Part shown: positions 6,206 through 7,345 of the stretch, one piece after another
Numbering within the stretch: the first letter of the stretch is position 1
Layout of the letters: every line of letters begins with the position of its first letter
Assembly (NCBI GenBank): GCA_035499575.1
Contig: DATJYN010000107.1
Coordinates: forward strand, 1-7,345
Reading direction: 5' to 3'
Length of the DNA stretch: 7,345 bases
DNA from: RBG-16-66-20 sp035499575
Lineage (GTDB): Bacteria; Pseudomonadota; Gammaproteobacteria; Burkholderiales; SG8-39
The notes under the pieces: generated by a model
Database searches by the model: none
What the model was told of the DNA's origin: nothing
What the model saw: the letters and a program-made list of their open reading frames with translations, nothing else
Program-made: the position numbers and the translations under genes

Positions 6206-6841
6206 GTGAGGGCGATTCTAGCCGCTGCGGCGCTGCTGATTTCGGTTTGCGCATTCGCGCAGACACCAGAGGAGCGGCTGTTCGACGCCATCGAATCCGG
6301 CAAGCAGCTGGTCGCCGAAGGCATGGTGGTGAAGGGCGGGGTGAACCTGGACGCGCGCAACGCCGCGCGCGAGACGCCGCTGCACAGGGCGGTGGAGAAG
6401 GGCTATCGGGAGCTCGCCGAATTGCTGGTGAAGGCGGGCGCGCCGGTGACGGCGCGCTCGGCGAACGGAGAGACGCCGCTGCACTATGCGGCGCTGTATC
6501 CGGACACGTTCTTCCTCGACCTGCTGCTCGGGGCGCACGCCGATCCGAAGGCGCGCAACGATGACGGCGAATCGGTGCTGCAGTGGGCGGCGATGTCGGG
6601 CAATGCGCGGGCGGTGAAGGACCTGCTGGAGCGGGGCGCCGACTGGAAAGCGACGGACCTCAAGGGCAACACGCTGCTGCACGCGGCCGCGGACGGCGGC
6701 TACACGGAAATGGCGCGCGCCCTCATTTCGCTCGGCGTCGATCCTCGCCAGCGCAACCGCGCCGGCCAGCGCCCGCTCGACATCGCTCGCGAGTCCGGCT
6801 ATACGGACCTGGTCAAGCTGCTGGAGCGTTTCGAGAACTGA
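6206..6841 (+). CDS. Exported ankyrin-repeat protein
   Basis: This 211-residue protein starts with a Sec-type signal peptide (MRAILAAAALLISVCAFAQ, predicted cleavage after AFA at residue 18), so it is probably periplasmic. The rest is a short ankyrin solenoid: a capping helix pair near 22-48, then repeats at about 56-84 (ETPLHRAVEKGY), 88-116 (GETPLHYAAL), 121-150 (GESVLQWAAMSGN), 154-182 (GNTLLHAAADGGY) and a capping repeat at 187-210 (GQRPLDIARESGY). Ankyrin repeats bind other proteins; the partner here is unknown. The GTG start is chosen because the signal peptide begins exactly there and a TAGAAT box stands 6 nt upstream; there is no Shine-Dalgarno. It ends 3 bp from the stop of the convergent transporter gene. 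Exported bacterial ankyrin proteins such as AnkB of Pseudomonas have been linked to oxidative-stress enzymes, but nothing in this window shows that link. Confidence 0.9.
   Translation: MRAILAAAALLISVCAFAQTPEERLFDAIESGKQLVAEGMVVKGGVNLDARNAARETPLHRAVEKGYRELAELLVKAGAPVTARSANGETPLHYAALYPDTFFLDLLLGAHADPKARNDDGESVLQWAAMSGNARAVKDLLERGADWKATDLKGNTLLHAAADGGYTEMARALISLGVDPRQRNRAGQRPLDIARESGYTDLVKLLERFEN
6214..6219 (-). promoter_or_regulatory. Possible -10 element of the 154-residue protein gene
   Basis: A second TAGAAT, on the minus strand, lies inside the first codons of the ankyrin gene. It would start transcription near 6207 and give a leader of about 15 nt before the ATG at 6192. It faces the plus-strand TAGAAT at 6194-6199. 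The assignment is weaker because the hexamer is also coding sequence. Confidence 0.3.
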
Positions 6842-6844
6842 CTG

Positions 6845-7345
6845 TCAGGCGAGCGCGGTGCGCGCGAAGGCCCAGCCGCGCAGCAGGCCGACGAAGCCGA
6901 CCACCACCAGCGAAGCCACGCCGAGTACGTAGAAGCCCGAGGGGATGCCGAAGCGGTCGGCCATCAGGCCCATCATGAGCGGCGTGGTGATGTGCGACAC
7001 GCCCCAGCCCACGCCGCCCAGCGCCATCGCCGAGCCGCGCATTTCGGGTTTCACCAGCGCGGCCAGCGTGACCTGGAAATAGACGGTCATCAGGCCTGAG
7101 CCGACGCCCAGCGCGAACATCAGCGTGCCGACCGCGGCCCAGTGGCTGAACAGCGGCTGCAGGCCTACGCCGGCCGAAACGAAAGCACCCGCGATCACGG
7201 GCCACAGGCTGCTCGGACCGGTGTGCACGAAGCGCGCGATCAGCAGCCCCGCGCCGATGCCCCCGACCGCCCGCAGCGCGAGCAGCACGCCCGAGGCTTC
7301 CTCGCCGAAGCCCAGGTACTGCAGCAGGATCGGATAGAAGGACAG
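6845..7345 (-). CDS. MFS transporter, C-terminal half (5' end outside window)
   Basis: The frame is open from the window edge to a TGA at 6845-6847, giving the last 166 residues of an inner-membrane transporter. About five hydrophobic helices alternate with short loops. PEMRGSAMALGGVGWGVSH and ADRFGIPSGFYVLG resemble the helix 10-12 region of MFS carriers that carry a GxxxG-rich helix followed by a basic loop. The visible start LSFYPILLQYLGFGEEASG looks like helix 7 and its loop, so the N-terminal half is missing. A GTG at 7288 is not the real start because the protein-like sequence continues upstream without a break. Substrate cannot be inferred. It is unrelated in sequence to the transporter at 882-2147. 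It converges on the ankyrin gene with a 3-bp gap. Confidence 0.85.
   Translation of the reverse strand: MSFYPILLQYLGFGEEASGVLLALRAVGGIGAGLLIARFVHTGPSSLWPVIAGAFVSAGVGLQPLFSHWAAVGTLMFALGVGSGLMTVYFQVTLAALVKPEMRGSAMALGGVGWGVSHITTPLMMGLMADRFGIPSGFYVLGVASLVVVGFVGLLRGWAFARTALA

Noticed and set aside
6193..6360. Longer minus-strand start at 6360 for the 154-residue protein
   Set aside because: The added residues are Ser/Ala/Pro-rich and antisense to the ankyrin gene's signal peptide and first repeat; MDPRVERLK at 6192 looks like a natural beginning.
6835..6850. CTGA-CTG-TCAG hairpin between the ankyrin and transporter genes
   Set aside because: A 4-bp stem without a T-tract is too weak to call a terminator.

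Overview
The window reads as compact, G+C-rich chromosomal DNA from a free-living Gram-negative bacterium. Two Tat-type signals, one Sec-type signal, a YdiJ-type fused flavin/iron-sulfur oxidoreductase and the general style of the proteins suggest a Pseudomonadota member, plausibly a betaproteobacterium. That assignment is an inference; there is no rRNA or other marker gene. I see no tRNA, rRNA, CRISPR array, insertion sequence, integrase or phage gene.

Layout, left to right: (1) minus strand, 1-842, a Tat-signal aldo/keto reductase whose 3' end lies outside the window; (2) plus strand, 882-2147, a 12-helix-type transporter with features of the ATP/ADP-translocase-like branch; (3) minus strand, 2101-2820, a Tat-signal NADP-binding oxidoreductase of the F420-reductase-like fold; (4) plus strand, 2852-5731, a large FAD plus 4Fe-4S oxidoreductase resembling YdiJ/D-2-hydroxyacid dehydrogenases; (5) minus strand, 5728-6192, a 154-residue protein of unknown function; (6) plus strand, 6206-6841, an exported ankyrin-repeat protein; (7) minus strand, 6845-7345, the C-terminal half of an MFS transporter whose start lies outside the window.

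The seven genes alternate strand strictly, so none can share an operon with its neighbour. Convergent pairs overlap by 47 bp, overlap by 4 bp (a shared CTAG stop), or sit 3 bp apart. Divergent pairs are separated by 39, 31 and 13 bp. Less than about 100 bp is non-coding, and no intrinsic terminator was found.

The most notable regulatory pattern is a -10-like hexamer placed exactly 6 nt before the start codon. It is TAGAAT for the aldo/keto reductase and the ankyrin gene, and the weaker TACACT for the FAD/Fe-S gene. None of these three starts has a Shine-Dalgarno sequence, which suggests leaderless mRNAs. The NADP-binding oxidoreductase instead has a clear AGGAGG.

The genes do not form an evident pathway. 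Three are redox enzymes and two are transporters, but strand alternation argues for separate control. I found no convincing evidence of a new multi-gene system; the interest lies in gene organisation, the start-site architecture, the pair of exported nucleotide-dependent oxidoreductases and one conserved-looking protein of unknown function.
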